Notes: generated by a model not told the origin, from the letters alone. Counted from the first letter of the stretch, positions 37,235-50,826 are shown. The stretch: DNA of 64,000 bases from Apis mellifera (GCF_003254395.2 NC_037642.1:7701736-7765735), one strand, 5' to 3'. Numbers and translations are program-made.

Positions 37235-40200
37235 TCCAGTCGGCGAGGCGCGAAGATTCTTGGCATCCTGACCGGTCTTTCCGATAAACCGAGGAACGGG
37301 GAGGGGGATAAAGCGTGGCGTAACGAGGAGAGGAGAGAGAGGGATGGGTCGAAGGAGGTGCGAAGAAAACTATTTGCCGAGGATTTTTGCTCGATTCAAC
37401 CCGTTAGATATACGATCGCGAAAGAACCGCGAGAGGGTACGTGAGCCGCCTGCTTGAGCGGGAAACATCTCCCCCTCGTATTCGTACCGAGCGGACACTT
37501 TATCGCCTTTCGTGCCGCGGCTCCTCGAGAAAGAGAGAGAAAGAGAGAGACAGGAGGGGAGGGAGGACGAGGACAAAGGAGGTGTTTCGCGCGATTTTCT
37601 TCCGAAAAAAGAATCGTGTTCGAGTGTTCCACGAACGTTTCAGTTTTTTGCCTTTTCGACGGTGTTGCGTGGACGGTGTGTGGATACCGCCGCGGCCAGA
37701 ACCCTTCCTTCACGATTTTTCTGACAGCCATTCCCGCGGTTTCACGCTCTCGCGGATCGCATTCCTTATTCCTCCTCTCCCGTTCCGTCTCGTCCACAAC
37801 CTCCGCCTTTTTGTTGCCCGCCCTCGACTCCTCGCCGAATCGGGAGTATCGCCACCTCCTCCCCACGTTTTTCCACGCCGACTAATCGAAATTAACGCGG
37901 CATTGCAACGCGTCCTTGTTGCTGGAACCTTCCACCGTCTCTGTAAGAGAGAGAGAGAGAGGTAACAGAGGCTGGTCGGCCGCATAAATCCTATTAGGGG
38001 ATCAGGTGGGACCGTACGTGCGAACACGCGCGTTACCGGTGCTCGAGTTTCGAGACGTCTCAGAGACGCGAGGCACGTCTTCGCCGGGCCGGATGCATTC
38101 GGGTAAATCGAGCGATGCAGCGAGAAATCGGCGTCCTTCCTTCCTACGACGACGAGGACGACGACTTGTTGGGATCGGGAGGAATGGGAGGAGGGACGCT
38201 CGATTTTTGCCCGTTGTTTCGTGATTCCTGAAACACCGGATTGGATTTCGCACGCAGAGTCGCGCAGCTTTTTCGAGCTGGCTCTGGTTTTCTGGCCTCG
38301 TTAAATAGTTTTAACATAGTTTTTTTTAATATTTTAGTTTGACGCGAATGGGTAAACGATTCGATTTATCCAAAAGAGAAATGGCATTAAATTTTTGTAC
38401 GTTGTAAGGTATACGTATATTTACGATATATATAATAATGGATATTTTTGGACGAAGGAACGTGTTAAATCAGAAGATCATTTATAACAGTTTTAAAATC
38501 GTGTTCACCGTTTCAAATTCGTCGTCGATCGACGAAAATTCTCGCGCGATGTTAAAACGTTTCCACGTCTTGTAAACTTCACGTTTCAATTAAAACCACT
38601 TATCCATCAATTTAAACGTAAATTATCATAAAAATTTCCCTGTTTCTCGCACGCTCATTATATCGGGATGAGGAATGAGAAGATATTTTCAGAGATTCCC
38701 GGAATAAAGAAGTTCCACGAAACGAGCATCGCGAAAAGGCCGACGAAAAATTTAACGATACTCCATTTTAGCTCCCCCTCGTATCTGTCCCCGTCAAATT
38801 GTCTCGTCCCTTCGAGTTCCAATTCGTTTCTGCTTTTTACATGTCGCGAATAAGCAGAAGAATCGCGGCGAGCGTTCATTGTCTCGCAGATATTTCCAGA
38901 GAATCCAACCAACGCCTCTGAATTATTTTCAATGGCGGGCAACAGACAGTTTTTCTCTTCTCTTCTCTCCTCTCTCCTCGCTCGAGAAACGATAACCGTG
39001 TTTCCCAACCGAGAGCGGCTTCGAGAGAGTCACGATGAGTTCGTTTTTCGACCTCAGCCGGGCTAAATATAACCCGGTCGCCGCTTCAGAATTCGTTCGG
39101 CCTGAAAAAGGGAACGCGCGCCACGAGAATCTCGAAAAATCGACTCGTGCCTCCGCTCTTTCTCGCCTACGAAAAAAATTCCCCGATCCCGAATTCACCC
39201 GATTTTCAATTTTCAACCCGTTTCCCGCCCAATTTTTACGCAACAAAGCGTCTCGAGTCATGAAAATCGAGCATGGATTCCACGCATGGAAGATAAAAAA
39301 AAATCGAAAACATTCGACGACCACGATTCTTCATTTTTCGATCATCTTTGAAAATTTTTCAAGTACGAATATATAATAGCTTGCCACTTTACGATTCACC
39401 CTTGTTATTTTTAGAAAAATATCAGAAACTTATAGATCGGTGAAAGAAATTGCCGAGAATAGTCCCGTTTTCCCGTGGAAACAAATTGTGGCTCGTATTA
39501 CGGAAGCATGGACCGATGCCAGTGAATTTTCTTGCCCATACTTGATCCAACTGCGCATCATTCTCTTCCCTTCGGGATCTTCGAGCTCTTCCCAATGCCC
39601 GTAGAAGAGAAAGCTCGAAAAGAATATCCCTCGTTCCGTTTATTTTCGTTATTCATTATTTTCGCACACTTGTTCATTCATCGCGTCTCGCCGACGCGTT
39701 TCAATCGATCGAATTCCGCGCGAGTCGATCGTCGAGATAATCGGCGTGACTCGAGAGCCCGACGACGGTCCGGTGTTAAGTGGTACGTTTGCCCTCTGCG
39801 TGGCTCTGTCTTGTAACACGTCAGCGCAGCCTGATTTCACGGGTGGAGAGTTCAGGCAGCGCCGCGACGCTGCGTCGTCCGTCAGTGGTGAGGTGACGTG
39901 AGTTTCGACGTTTCGCCGCTCGTCGATTTGCATTACGGCCCGGCAAAGAGAGAAACGAGAAAGGGTCGCGACCTCAGCCTTGCGCCCGTATCTTTCGCGA
40001 ATAGAACGGTGGCGCGATTTTGCAACCCCGTTTTCCTCGGGAAAACCTTTCGAAGCCTCGTTTCGAATTTTCAAATAATCCCCTTCGAAGATCGAGGAAC
40101 AAAAGATAAAATAAAATACCACAATTTCCTCCAAATTTATAGAGAATCTCTAGTATTCCAATTTCAAACATGTTTACGTATAATAATTCCCATTCTCGAA

Positions 40201-41914
40201 ACTTCTTATCTCTCTCGAGATACACATTTGTCGTCACGAATCGCCTTTCCTCCCAATATCATTCATCTTCGTTGCTCATCGTCTCGAAGAAATCAGACTC
40301 CTCGTAATATCGCCTCGATCTTAATCTTTCCCTCCGTGGAATAAAATCGTCGAACGAGGTGTGATCGGTGGTGGCCGCCGCGGGAGACGTAGACGTAGTC
40401 GTCGATTTGGCGACAAAAGACGAAGCGCGTCTCACGACGACGACGACGACGACAATCAGCGTTGGTCCTCCGCCGCGCGAGTGAATTGAAAGACGCGCCG
40501 CTGAGAGGATCAGTCAGCCGGCCTGGTGCGAACCACGTCCACGATCGCGACACGATCTTTTTCTTTCTGTCAGCGTCGCGTGTGGGCGTGGTACCAGCGC
40601 TCTCTCTTTTCCTTTCTTCTTTCCTTCTCTTTTGTGCGAGAGAGGTCCACGGAAAGGAAGGATCTCTTCCTCGCGTGATCTCTCCCTTATCTGACTCGCC
40701 TTATCTACGCCTCTCTCCTTCTCTATAACTCGCTATCTACGCGAGTTTCATCATTCAACCAGATAGGACCAAGTGCTTTCCTCGGTGGACGATTTCTTAC
40801 TACGGAAATCGAGTGTCTTCGATGCCGTACGTTCGAGCCTTACACTGTTTACAATTTACAAAGTTTTGTTTCGAAGAATCGAATACGTATACACACATAT
40901 ATATTTGTATATTTATATCTTCGTTCCATCGCTTGTCTCTAATTGTTCACTTTATAAACAACTTGGTTGGTATTCCAGATACGATTTTGAAATAATTTCG
41001 ATCGGAAAACAATTTTTAATTTTATCGCAATAGAAGAACTTTTTACGTTATGTTATCTTATTATTATTATTAATCCTGTAAAAATTAACTCGCGTCACCG
41101 GTATTAAGAACGTCAGAAAACTGGTCTGGCGATAGAGGATCTCCGGCCATTATCTCGGGAGCAACAAGCGACCTCGATGCACCGCGAGGGTGCATTTGTC
41201 ATTCACGAATAGGCGTTAGATCTTGGGTGGTCATCCGGGGAATGGAGGACAGGCGTCGAAGTCTTTTGCCTCTGCTTATCTCGTTCGACAATGGGCCCAG
41301 CATCTCCGATTAGGCCGATAACTCCGCCCCGACGAGTGCTCGTGACTCGTTCATTCCGGACTCGAGGAGAAATTGAGGGATTCGTCTCTGATTGGCGTCT
41401 CGGAATGCATTTTCGTTCCAAGATCTTTCTTTCTTCCTTCCTTCCTTCTTTTTATAAATTTTTTTCTCTTGCGTTTCAATTTTTCCATAGATAGAAGATA
41501 TATGGATGAGAGAATTTTACGAACTTGGTGAACAGTTGTGTGACGAAAACGATATTAATTTAATCACGTCTCTATCCGATTGCGCGTAGTAAAAACATCT
41601 TGTTACGAAATCTTTGTCTATCTCGAGATAACGTTCAGATCTTCTCGAGTTTGTTCAACGCGCTCTAAACAACTCGACCACGGAGCCTCGAACCTGAGTA
41701 ATCTCCCAAGAATAATAAGAGAGGAGAAGATTTTAATTTTACGACCTATCCGGGGATCGCTATCCAAACAAAAAAAAAAAAGAAATAACTCTCGTTCAAC
41801 AAACCGATTTAATCCAATTGTATGGCGTTACTTAATCGAGTGACGTCTCTTTTTACACAAATTTTTGTTTATTTAAAAACGACCATGTACGATAAAAATT
41901 TCAATTGGATCATT

Positions 41915-41951
41915 ATAATTTCCTAACATCCTAACATCGTTAGGAAATTAT
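41915..41951. repeat. Perfect 13-bp hairpin, 11-nt loop
   Basis: ATAATTTCCTAAC (41915-41927) pairs with GTTAGGAAATTAT (41939-41951). The loop and left arm repeat CCTAACAT. Confidence 0.9.
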
Positions 41952-42225
41952 TAAAAATCTGTCATTTCTGTTATGTAAGAAGAAAAATCTAAGATCGACC
42001 AAATAAAGAATTAGAAATTTCATTTCATTCTCACTCTCTATGAAACCAATATACATATTTCTAATTACCAGAAATACTCGACAAAACGTTAGTATAAATA
42101 CAACTGCTAACAAACGGTCGCAAAATTTTCAATGAACAGAGGTTTCCGCTTAAGCACGAATCTCGAGAATCGACCAAACAAACAAACGAACGAAGAAGAA
42201 GAAGGGGGAGAAGAATTCAAATTTC

Positions 42226-42271
42226 ATCCCTCTCTCCCCTGTTTCCTCTCTCGCAGGTAAGCAGCCGGCAG
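42226..42271 (+). other. Predicted recursive-splicing ratchet point with adjoining 15-nt micro-exon option
   Basis: A roughly 30-nt pyrimidine tract ends in CTCTCTCGCAG (to 42256) and abuts GTAAGC directly (from 42257). This is a fused acceptor and donor, the signature of zero-length exons that split long insect introns. A second donor, CAG|GTGCGT, begins at 42272, so a 15-nt exon (42257-42271) is also possible. It lies 19.1 kb after the donor at 23144. Function is inferred from the motif only. Confidence 0.6.
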
Positions 42272-44006
42272 GTGCGTGTCCACCGCACTTGTTGTGTCCT
42301 CTCCGTCGCCTCGGTCCGCGACGTTTTCGTATCCTAAGCGGGCGTTCGCGTGACGCCGAGCTTAAGGATAAACTCGGAGCTAAAAGTTTAGAATGGGTTG
42401 GCCGGCCTTGCCGGGTCCTCTCCCGCGCGCGAAGGGGAGTCGCGCGTGCATGCACGCCGCGGTCCCTCTCCCGCGCGCCCTCGCCGCGCCTCGCCTTTCT
42501 CGATGTCCGCCGCGCCGATCGCGGATCGCGATTTCCCCCCTTTTTTCCACGCCGCCGCTCGCGCGACGCCCGCTGCCTACGAAGTCGCGCGGCATCGTTT
42601 CATCGTCCCGTCATGTACGGTGAATCATAACATTAACATTCTTGTTAATTGAGGATTTATAAACGTGGTGTACGCCACGAGAGATGCGTTGACCTGATGG
42701 ATTTCCCGATTCTTTTCAAGTGGAAGCCGCGGCCTCCCTTTGTAGTCCTCCGCGATTGATAATCTCTCGTCTCTCCTCCTCTCCTTCTTCTTCGTCCAGA
42801 TCCTTGTTTATCGTCTTTTCGAATGAGAAATAAAATATGCAGTGGTTTATTATCAATTTTCTCGAGATGCAACAAGGAGTCGTAAGAATTTGTACGGAGA
42901 GAGAGAGAGAGATTTGGAGTTGTCTCGAAGAGGAAAAATGTTATTGTATCGAGAGCTACGTGCTTCTCCTTTTCGAGAAGTGAAAAGTGGATACACGGTT
43001 GGCACTCAACGATTGTCGTTGGGAAGATTTATAATACCTTGGCCGTTTAACCACGAGACTTCAAAGAGTGATCTTTTCCTTCTCCGAATAACGAAACGAT
43101 TAAACGTGAATCGTCACAAATTTGTCACGTTTCGTACTCGATCGAATATTCTTCTTTTTCCTCTTTCGTGAGAAAAGATCTGTTCGATTCGGAGGAAACG
43201 AGGAAAATATGAATTGAGATAAAGCCGAGCAGAGAGTAGGTGTGGATTCATAAATCTCATAAATTCATTCAGTACTTCGCGCATTCGTTCCATTCATCTT
43301 GGCTCCGTTGTTTCGCCCGTTAACCGTGATCGATCGTTCAGGCCTGTGGATCCCAGTACGCGATGATACTTCATTGTCCCTCCCTCTCCTCCGATCTTGA
43401 AATTTGCTCTTCGTATTTTCAAAATTTTCCGACATATCCGAAAATTCGGCAGATAAATTGTACGCGACTCTAGAAAATCGTTTATCTCAAACCAAAACTC
43501 CTTATCCAACATCCATCATCCGTAACCCTATTATCTATTAATCTCTCCAAGCCCATTCGTTAGAATCTTTCCTTTCTACTCTCTCGTTACTTCGTTTAAC
43601 CCCCTCGTCTCCTCCTCGAATCAGAGATGGAGGAACCTAACCTCAAACTTTCCTCGGTCGAGGCAAGGGATAGAAGAAGAAGAAGAAGAAGAAGAAGAAG
43701 CGAGCGAGGAAAGGGGGAACGGGATCATCGAAACAGCTCTGGTTCGATGTCTATATGGAAGTGTGACATCCCGATGGGTTATTCCTGTCCGCTTCGGCGT
43801 CTGCCCTCTATTAACGCGCGCGCGTTCTCTCGCGCGACTTTCCCCTTTCTCCTCCTCTTGCCAGGCGGGGGGCAGGGAGGGACGTGACGTTGGACGAGAG
43901 CGAGAGGAGGCGAGAAGAAGCTTCTTGTCAGAAATAGTGGCGGTTCCCTGTCTCCGCGCCAGCCACCACCGATATCTATTCCGGCCGCTGCAAAACAACA
44001 TCTCTG

Positions 44007-44046
44007 CCCGTGGCTGGCCTAGGTATCTCTAGAGATACCCGTGGCT
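44007..44046. repeat. 18-bp palindrome between direct repeats
   Basis: GGTATCTCTAGAGATACC (44022-44039) is a perfect palindrome. CCCGTGGCT occurs on each side, at 44007-44015 and 44038-44046. Confidence 0.85.
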
Positions 44047-47000
44047 CGAGAGAGAGAGAGAGAGAGACGTGGCCCCACGTGGGGGAAAAAAGTATACTAA
44101 ATGGAATGTGGGGGATAATCGTGTCAATTTGAATCAAAATTCCTCCTTTCGAAAAATTGCAAAAGAGCGATTTATAATGTATTTTTCTTCTTTCTTAAAC
44201 TCGATAATTGAAATTGATCGATAACGGAGGAACGCATCGATTGCGAGGAGGAGAAAAAAAAAGGAAAGGAAAAAGGAAGAAAGGAGGACGAATTAATTCC
44301 ATTGAAAATTTGCGGGGAGATGGAGATAAGCGTGGCTTCAATCAACGGGCAATCCGATTCCTCTTAATTATGTTAATACGCGTTACGTAGAGTGGCGCGA
44401 GCGCGGGCAATTAAGTTGTTACTCGGCTCCGCGTTTTACGACCTCGGTGCTCGTAATTCAGTCGTTTCGTAGCATCTGATTTGCCAAGGTATTTCCCCTT
44501 TTACGCGTGCGCCGCAGCTGCTCGCCTCCGCGTCCTCTAAAAAACCATGGCGCGATGAAAGCGCCAGAAACTCGGCCTCCCGTACGTACCTGAGCCTCTC
44601 CTCCGCTCACCGCCTCTCTTTCCCCGATCCACCTTTCGGCGCGCAGCTGTGAACGGAAGAAAAGGTTCCGTTCTCGAAGGGAAATGCGAACGATGCGCTT
44701 TACGAAGCAATCTTCTCCAATCTACGAGTCGATTAGGCGTAGATATCCCTCCTTGATAACCTCTCGTTGGGATAATATTTCAGATCAAGTTTCAAACTTA
44801 GAAACGAACAATCTTGAAAACGTATGGATGTAAAAAGTTGGATTAACTGAAGCTCGTAGAATTTTTCTTCTTCTTTTTTAATAGTCTCTCGATGAAAATT
44901 CGATGATCTCGTTGAAAAATTTTGGAAAGAAGAAATTCGATTGTTTTCAACCCTCTGACCGCAACCCCCGATTCCTCTGTCCAGGCCAGGTCGATCGGGA
45001 GGAGGACAAGAGCGGTGCACGCCATTAGGTCTCGAGGCCGGTCTCGTGTTTCTCTCCGCTCGGGCACGAGCAGCTTGTGTAAAGAGAAACGAACGCGGTG
45101 GAAACAATGTAGGTAACGCGGCGAAGGTTAGGGGCGTCGTAAATCAAGGGAACGAGCATCGACGCCCGTAAAGTCATCGGGCACGATCACTTCTATCGGC
45201 GAGGATGGTGGGAGAAACGATTAGGCCAGGAGGAGAGGCGAGGAGAGAGAAAGAGAGAGAGAGAGAAAGAGAGAGAGAGCCGGAGGCCGAGGCCTCTTCG
45301 TGTTCAAACATTCTCCTTTATTGCACCTCTAAACCCCGCCGTGGGGCGATCCCTGGATCGGGACCAATGTAAATCTGATGATCGCCGCTTCTCCTCCTTA
45401 TGCCTTTTCATTTAGTCCCTATCTTCTTGGCCAACTTCTCCATCCTTCTTCCGAACCAACGATCCCGTTCGCCGATACCTCAAGAGAAAAAGAGAGAAAG
45501 AAGAAGAATAGACGCGCTGATTTCTTACCCCGTTTGTACACACCTTTTCATTTAGGTAATATATTCATTATCTATCTTTGAATTACTTTTCTCGGATTTG
45601 GTTGGAGGGAAATCTCGCGTATACAACTATTGCTTATCGGATAGAGGGTTGATTTAATGGAGTTCCTTGGTGTTACTTTGTTGGTGGAAGATCGGCCAAG
45701 ATTGATTAAACGTTCCACCTTTAATAAATATCAATTTCTTTCTTGATATTATTCCCTTTAAGATCCCTTTATTATTATCGAAATTATTTACGATTTCTCA
45801 TCGTTTAAGAGGAAAGGAATCTCTTCTCTGTCGTCATACAGCATTGTAATAAATGCAGCGTACCGGGACAACAAACAGTGGTGTTGTAATCGGAGTTGAT
45901 CGTTGCACTCGAAGGAGAGGGTTAGGAGGAGGGTGGACAGTTACAAACGGGAACCTTGGCGCGGCAGAAATCGGCTCGTTTAATTTTATCGCCGGGAAAA
46001 AAAGGGAGTTCCGCGGAGAAGACTCGAAAACGTGGTGCATACCCGTAACCACGGGCACGGTAGTAAGTATGTTAATGACTCGTAGGCGACACCCTTTAGA
46101 TCTAGACGTCTCTCTGTGCCGTTCCTTTAAGCTACCGTTACGCTGCCAGCGAATAGTTCAGCATCAATCCCGACGTCTTATTATAACGTTATTAAAATAA
46201 CCGTCCCTCGCCAACTTAGTTCGCGATTCCTCTTCCTCCCTCCTCTCAAGCTTACGCGAATCTTGGCCAGAAGAAGAAAACTCTTGATTCTTAGGAAACT
46301 TTCTATTGTCGTGTTATTCTTTTTTTTTTTTTGGGAAAGTTTCAGCGGAGAAAGAGCGAAGGAATATTTGTCGTACATTCCGATTATTAATTTTGTTAAT
46401 AATCGATATAATATTACAAGACTTTGATTATGATATAAATTTTGAATAGTTTATCTGTACAAGAGGAGAAGAAGAATATTTATATAATGTTATAATTTTG
46501 TGCAAGTAAATAGTAACGGATAATATTTTTAATATTATTAAAAGTAATATATAATATTAATATAATAAATAACAATAACGATTTTATTTATCAAAGAATA
46601 TCTTTGATACATATATTTTCTTTAATATAGCATTCTCAAATATAACAGATCATTATAACTATTCACAAATTCCACGTCCACGAAACAGCTTATTTCGCGG
46701 GGAGATTTTTTCGAAGTAAAGTGGCGTAAAAAAAAAAGGAGAAAAAAAAATATGGAGTAAACGAGCCTCCCGTATCCCTCCCTCGAGAGAAAATCTCTCT
46801 TTTTCATTCACCGGGCGCAACCCGCCCCCTGCTCTCCCTCCATTGAAAAATATTGCAAATTTCCTGCCCTTTCGCGCGACACCCCGGCCGTGCAATCAGC
46901 CGCGAAAAAGATAACTTCCCCTCCAAAACACGGCGGGAGCGTATTTTTATCGTGTTTACGAGTTCATCGACGTGTCACGTGTCGTTGACACATCGTCATC

Positions 47001-47152
47001 GTTTGCCTATTACCGTGCAGCCAATTACGATGGTTAACGATGCCGAGGGATTTGTTTTTATCGCGGCCGGCCGCGTATCAGATATCACGCGGCCTCTTTA
47101 TCTGCCTTTCCAGCCAAACGGTTGCGAACGTCTTCGAGCGAAGAGGACGTCT

Positions 47153-47178
47153 CTTTTGTCATCGTGTTATGACAAAAG
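47153..47178. repeat. Perfect 10-bp hairpin, 6-nt loop
   Basis: CTTTTGTCAT (47153-47162) pairs with ATGACAAAAG (47169-47178) across CGTGTT. Confidence 0.9.
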
Positions 47179-50100
47179 GATTCGTCATTGTATCGAAGCA
47201 AGCTGTGACGCGATTTATCTCGCGTATCCGATAACTTATTCAGACATCGAAAATTTCGTTGGAGAATTTTATCGATTCAAAATTTTCGAATAAATCCGCG
47301 CGGAAATATTTTTAAAAAATTATACATCGCAACGTAAATAAAACATATTTCTCGCGAAAAAGAAAATATCTCCGCTATAATTTCCTCTCTAATTAATTCC
47401 AAAGTTCTCTTTTCTATTCCTCGAGAAGTCAACGTCCCCTGCCTTTCACCCCCTCTCCGTTATAAAACTCGGCACGCGATCGAGGAATCAATCGAAGGAT
47501 TAAAACGAGCCATGGGTTTTTTTCACTCGACTCGTGTTCTTCCTAAACGAGGCGTCACACGCGGGTCCAGAGAGGAAGAAGGAAAGAGACGGGGATCGAG
47601 AGATTCTCTCGAACGGCGGTTTCCCGTCCCTCCCCCTTGCAAATCGTTTATCCCTCTCGTGGCGGGCCTTCTACACGGCGGATATTGTATTACAGGCTTG
47701 AATATTTAACAAGGCAGGAGACACCTCGCCACCGAGGGATCGGAAAAGAAGTTTCTCCCAGGCCACCTTCCTCCCCCACCCACCTTCTCCTTCCCGCGAG
47801 GTGTACAACCGCCGCCCCTAATTCTTTTCTTCGATAAGAGGGGGTGGAATTTTCCCTTCCCTCCCTTTTTTCTTTTCTTTTCTTTTCTCTTCCGTTCTGG
47901 GCGAGGAGAAATCTCTCTCTACGATACGGTCTCTTATCTATCCACGCGTCACCAGCTTTACACTTTACATGGTTCGCGGGTGTGAACATTGTTGAACGGT
48001 TGGTAAATCGTCGATACCGGTGAATTATTCATCCGAGAGGCGTTCCCTTTTAACGGGGGCCTCGTGTTTTGCGCCTGTTACCCTGGCGTCCGCCTTTAAA
48101 CTTTCACCAGAGCACAGACGACGACGCGAAATTTTCTCGTCTCTACGGCTAAAACCGTAACTAGCTAAGGTGGATAGGTAGGTAGGTAGTCTCTACTTTT
48201 AATGGACTGTTTTGACGACACCTGTCTTAGGGGATAGATCCTGCCACGTCCTCGAGGGGCGGAGACGATTTGTCGAGACACCAAAGAGACAATCCGTGGG
48301 ACGTTTTACACGTTCGCTTTTGGGGGGGGATGCGTGTAAATGTGATTGACAATGGAGGAAAAGAGGAGGAGGAGGGATGGTGTCAATTAACGTTCCTTTC
48401 ATTTATCGTTCCGCCTATTTTTTTTTTGTTTCTTTTCTCTTTCGAATTGCGCGTTTTAACATTTGTTAAATTAAATTAGAGAGATAATCGGATCGGACTT
48501 GTTATCTCGTCAATATTTGGTATATAATCAATTCATTCGGTCGCATCTGTAAAACGCGGGCAAAAAATAAGATTCAAGTTAATATGGATTGATGTTATCG
48601 ATTCGTAGAATATGGGAAGAGAGAAATGTTTAATTATATATCTATCGGTGTAATAATTAATTTCATAGGATTGATTTGATTTTCAAACTTATATTTATTT
48701 TAACGAGTCTTATAAATGATTTAATCCGCACGATTTATCCTGTTCGAAGGATTAAAATTCATAGCTCGCCTCGAAAAAGGTGGTAATTCTTTTTATTGTA
48801 GTACAATGTAATTTTCACTTGTACCCAATTTAACGATAATTGTATTCAATTTGTATTCAATTTTGTACCAATTTTTGCATTCAAAGTCTAAAAAAAAAGA
48901 AAACGCATCGTTAAAAATTGGCGCGATATATTTTTCACGATATTCTCATTTCGTTCTCGTCGCCGTTCCACCAAGAATAAAAAGAGAAAAAAGGATCGTT
49001 GAAATTGCAACATGTACAAGTTTTTCTGAAACGTAATTTTCCTCGATCATCTGTTCCATCGATGGGAGAAAATTTTTCTCGAAAAGGAAAGGGAAGGAGG
49101 CTGCTGGCGCCATGTAACCAGAGCCCAGGAGGCGAAGCGTATCAACCACCCCCCGCCCCCGCATTAGCGAACCCTTCGTGCAACGCCATAAATCACCACG
49201 ACAAATTTAATTATCCTGCTGTCTGCGATAAAGCCAGGCGCGCATCCTCCTTGTTGTCTAACTTCACCTATCTTGCAAGCCCTTTAAGCTTTCGTCCGCC
49301 TCTCCCTCTCCGCCCCCTTTCCTCCGTGTTCTTTGCTGAAAATCCGCGCGAGAGAGAGAGAGAGAGAGAGCTGTTGCTCTCCTCGAATCGCGAGACGAAG
49401 CCTTTTCGTAAATTGGAAGTCGAGTCTTTTCGTTTCGTTTCTGCGATATAAAAGATAGAGATTCTTCGCGATTTGTGGGGATTGCCCCGCACGAAACATG
49501 GGAATTGGAGACGTTGGTGCTCGGTCGAGTTTAATTTTTTTAATTTTTCGTTCCTCGCGATATTTTATTTTCTAAGAAAGAATTAAATTCTTCGCAAAAT
49601 TTTCGATTCCCTATTATTTATATTTAATTTAATTTATGATAAACGCTTTACTTTGGAAAAATGAGATTTTCCGAAGGATTTAATTTATGGAAAAAGGGAT
49701 GATGTTTCGACGAAGCGTTAGCAAGAATTATTTAATATTCCTTTGACATTTCATTGTGGAAAAATTAGACTCTTCTTCCTCTTTTTCATCAATGAACAAT
49801 GAACGAATCTCGTGGGATGGGAAAACGTAGATAGAATTTTAAATTCCTTGTTGTCGTTTTTTAAAATTTCCTTCCAAAGAGAAATCGAATCCTGAAACTA
49901 TTAATTACGGGGGATATTTTTTACACGAAAGATATAATAACCTTAGAATATCCAAGATTAGAGAATTGCGTGACAAATTGCCTTGGTAAATTCCCCCGTA
50001 ATACGCGTTCTCGTTTCTAACCAGTTAAACGCACGAACAGTTTAACCGGGGACCATTATTGCCATTATTGTTTATAAGTTCTACGGCTAATGAAACTTAC

Positions 50101-50203
50101 CGGTTGGGACGTGATTTCCGGTTTCATCCCCCAGATTACACGGTGGCCCCTCGTTTATTCGGCTATATACACACCCCGAGATTATAACAACTTGTTGTCC
50201 CTT

Positions 50204-50229
50204 CGATTAATCGAAATTCACGTTTATCC
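50204..50229 (+). repeat. 26-bp direct repeat, copy 1
   Basis: The repeat begins CGATTAATCGAAATTC and ends CACGTTTATCC. It is identical to 50801-50826, 597 bp downstream. Confidence 0.9.
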
Positions 50230-50800
50230 CTTTCTTGTAGTAACCGGCCCCTATCTACGCTTCTTACGGCTGGCTTATCCAGATCGTAGATATCGGGGGA
50301 CCCGAGTTTACCTCGGTTTTACCCCGATTCCCTTCTTCCTCTCAAAAATCGAACCACGCCTTCCTCTACAATGATATCTTTCGCTCGCGATTTGTTCTTG
50401 GAGCATCGATACAAGGAACGAGACGAGAAATTCAATTACGTATGCGCGAACAATTTTATCATCCCTTCTTTTATTTTCATTATTACATTTTCCAATTCGT
50501 CCTCTTTTATCTTTATCGTAATATTTTTGGAAATATTTATCCATTTATCCAGATTCATCATTCATAAATTGAGCACAGCGATTGAATATTGGAGAAGATT
50601 CTTGAGAAAAGTTTCTTCTAAATTATCTTCTTTTCCAAAAAAACTCGATCGATTTTCCAACCAAATTCAAGTAAACATCAACATTTCTTAAAAGAAAAAA
50701 ATGGATGAAGGAGAAGATAGAAGAAGATTGTTACGCGTGCCCTCAGACGCATGGCCCGCGAGAGGATGCGGGATTACGGGGATCGTGGCCACCCCCGCCC

Positions 50801-50826
50801 CGATTAATCGAAATTCACGTTTATCC
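50801..50826 (+). repeat. 26-bp direct repeat, copy 2
   Basis: Identical to 50204-50229. The flanks share only short GC-rich similarity (GATTAC and CCCC strings upstream). Confidence 0.9.

Larger units (their letters stand above)
35901..50000 (+). other. Long hth intron, segment 3: no gene seen
   Basis: GC-rich blocks (36000-38280, 42270-42610, 44400-45120) alternate with AT-rich ones (38290-38640, 46380-46650, 48480-48910). Octamer sites are at 36703-36710 and 39926-39933. Perfect hairpins or palindromes are at 37210-37234, 41915-41951, 44022-44039 and 47153-47178. A strong ratchet-like splice junction sits at 42256/42257. A TATAAAA at 47461 precedes a 65-codon frame at 47512, but nothing else supports a gene. 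No open frame here resembles a known protein. Confidence 0.7.

Noticed and set aside
45525..45561. TTTAG|GTAATA as a further ratchet point
   Set aside because: Both acceptor tract and donor are weak compared with 42257.
47461..47709. TATAAAA followed by a 65-codon frame with a good start context (47512)
   Set aside because: The protein is unrecognised and short, and TATA-like strings are frequent here; no other support.
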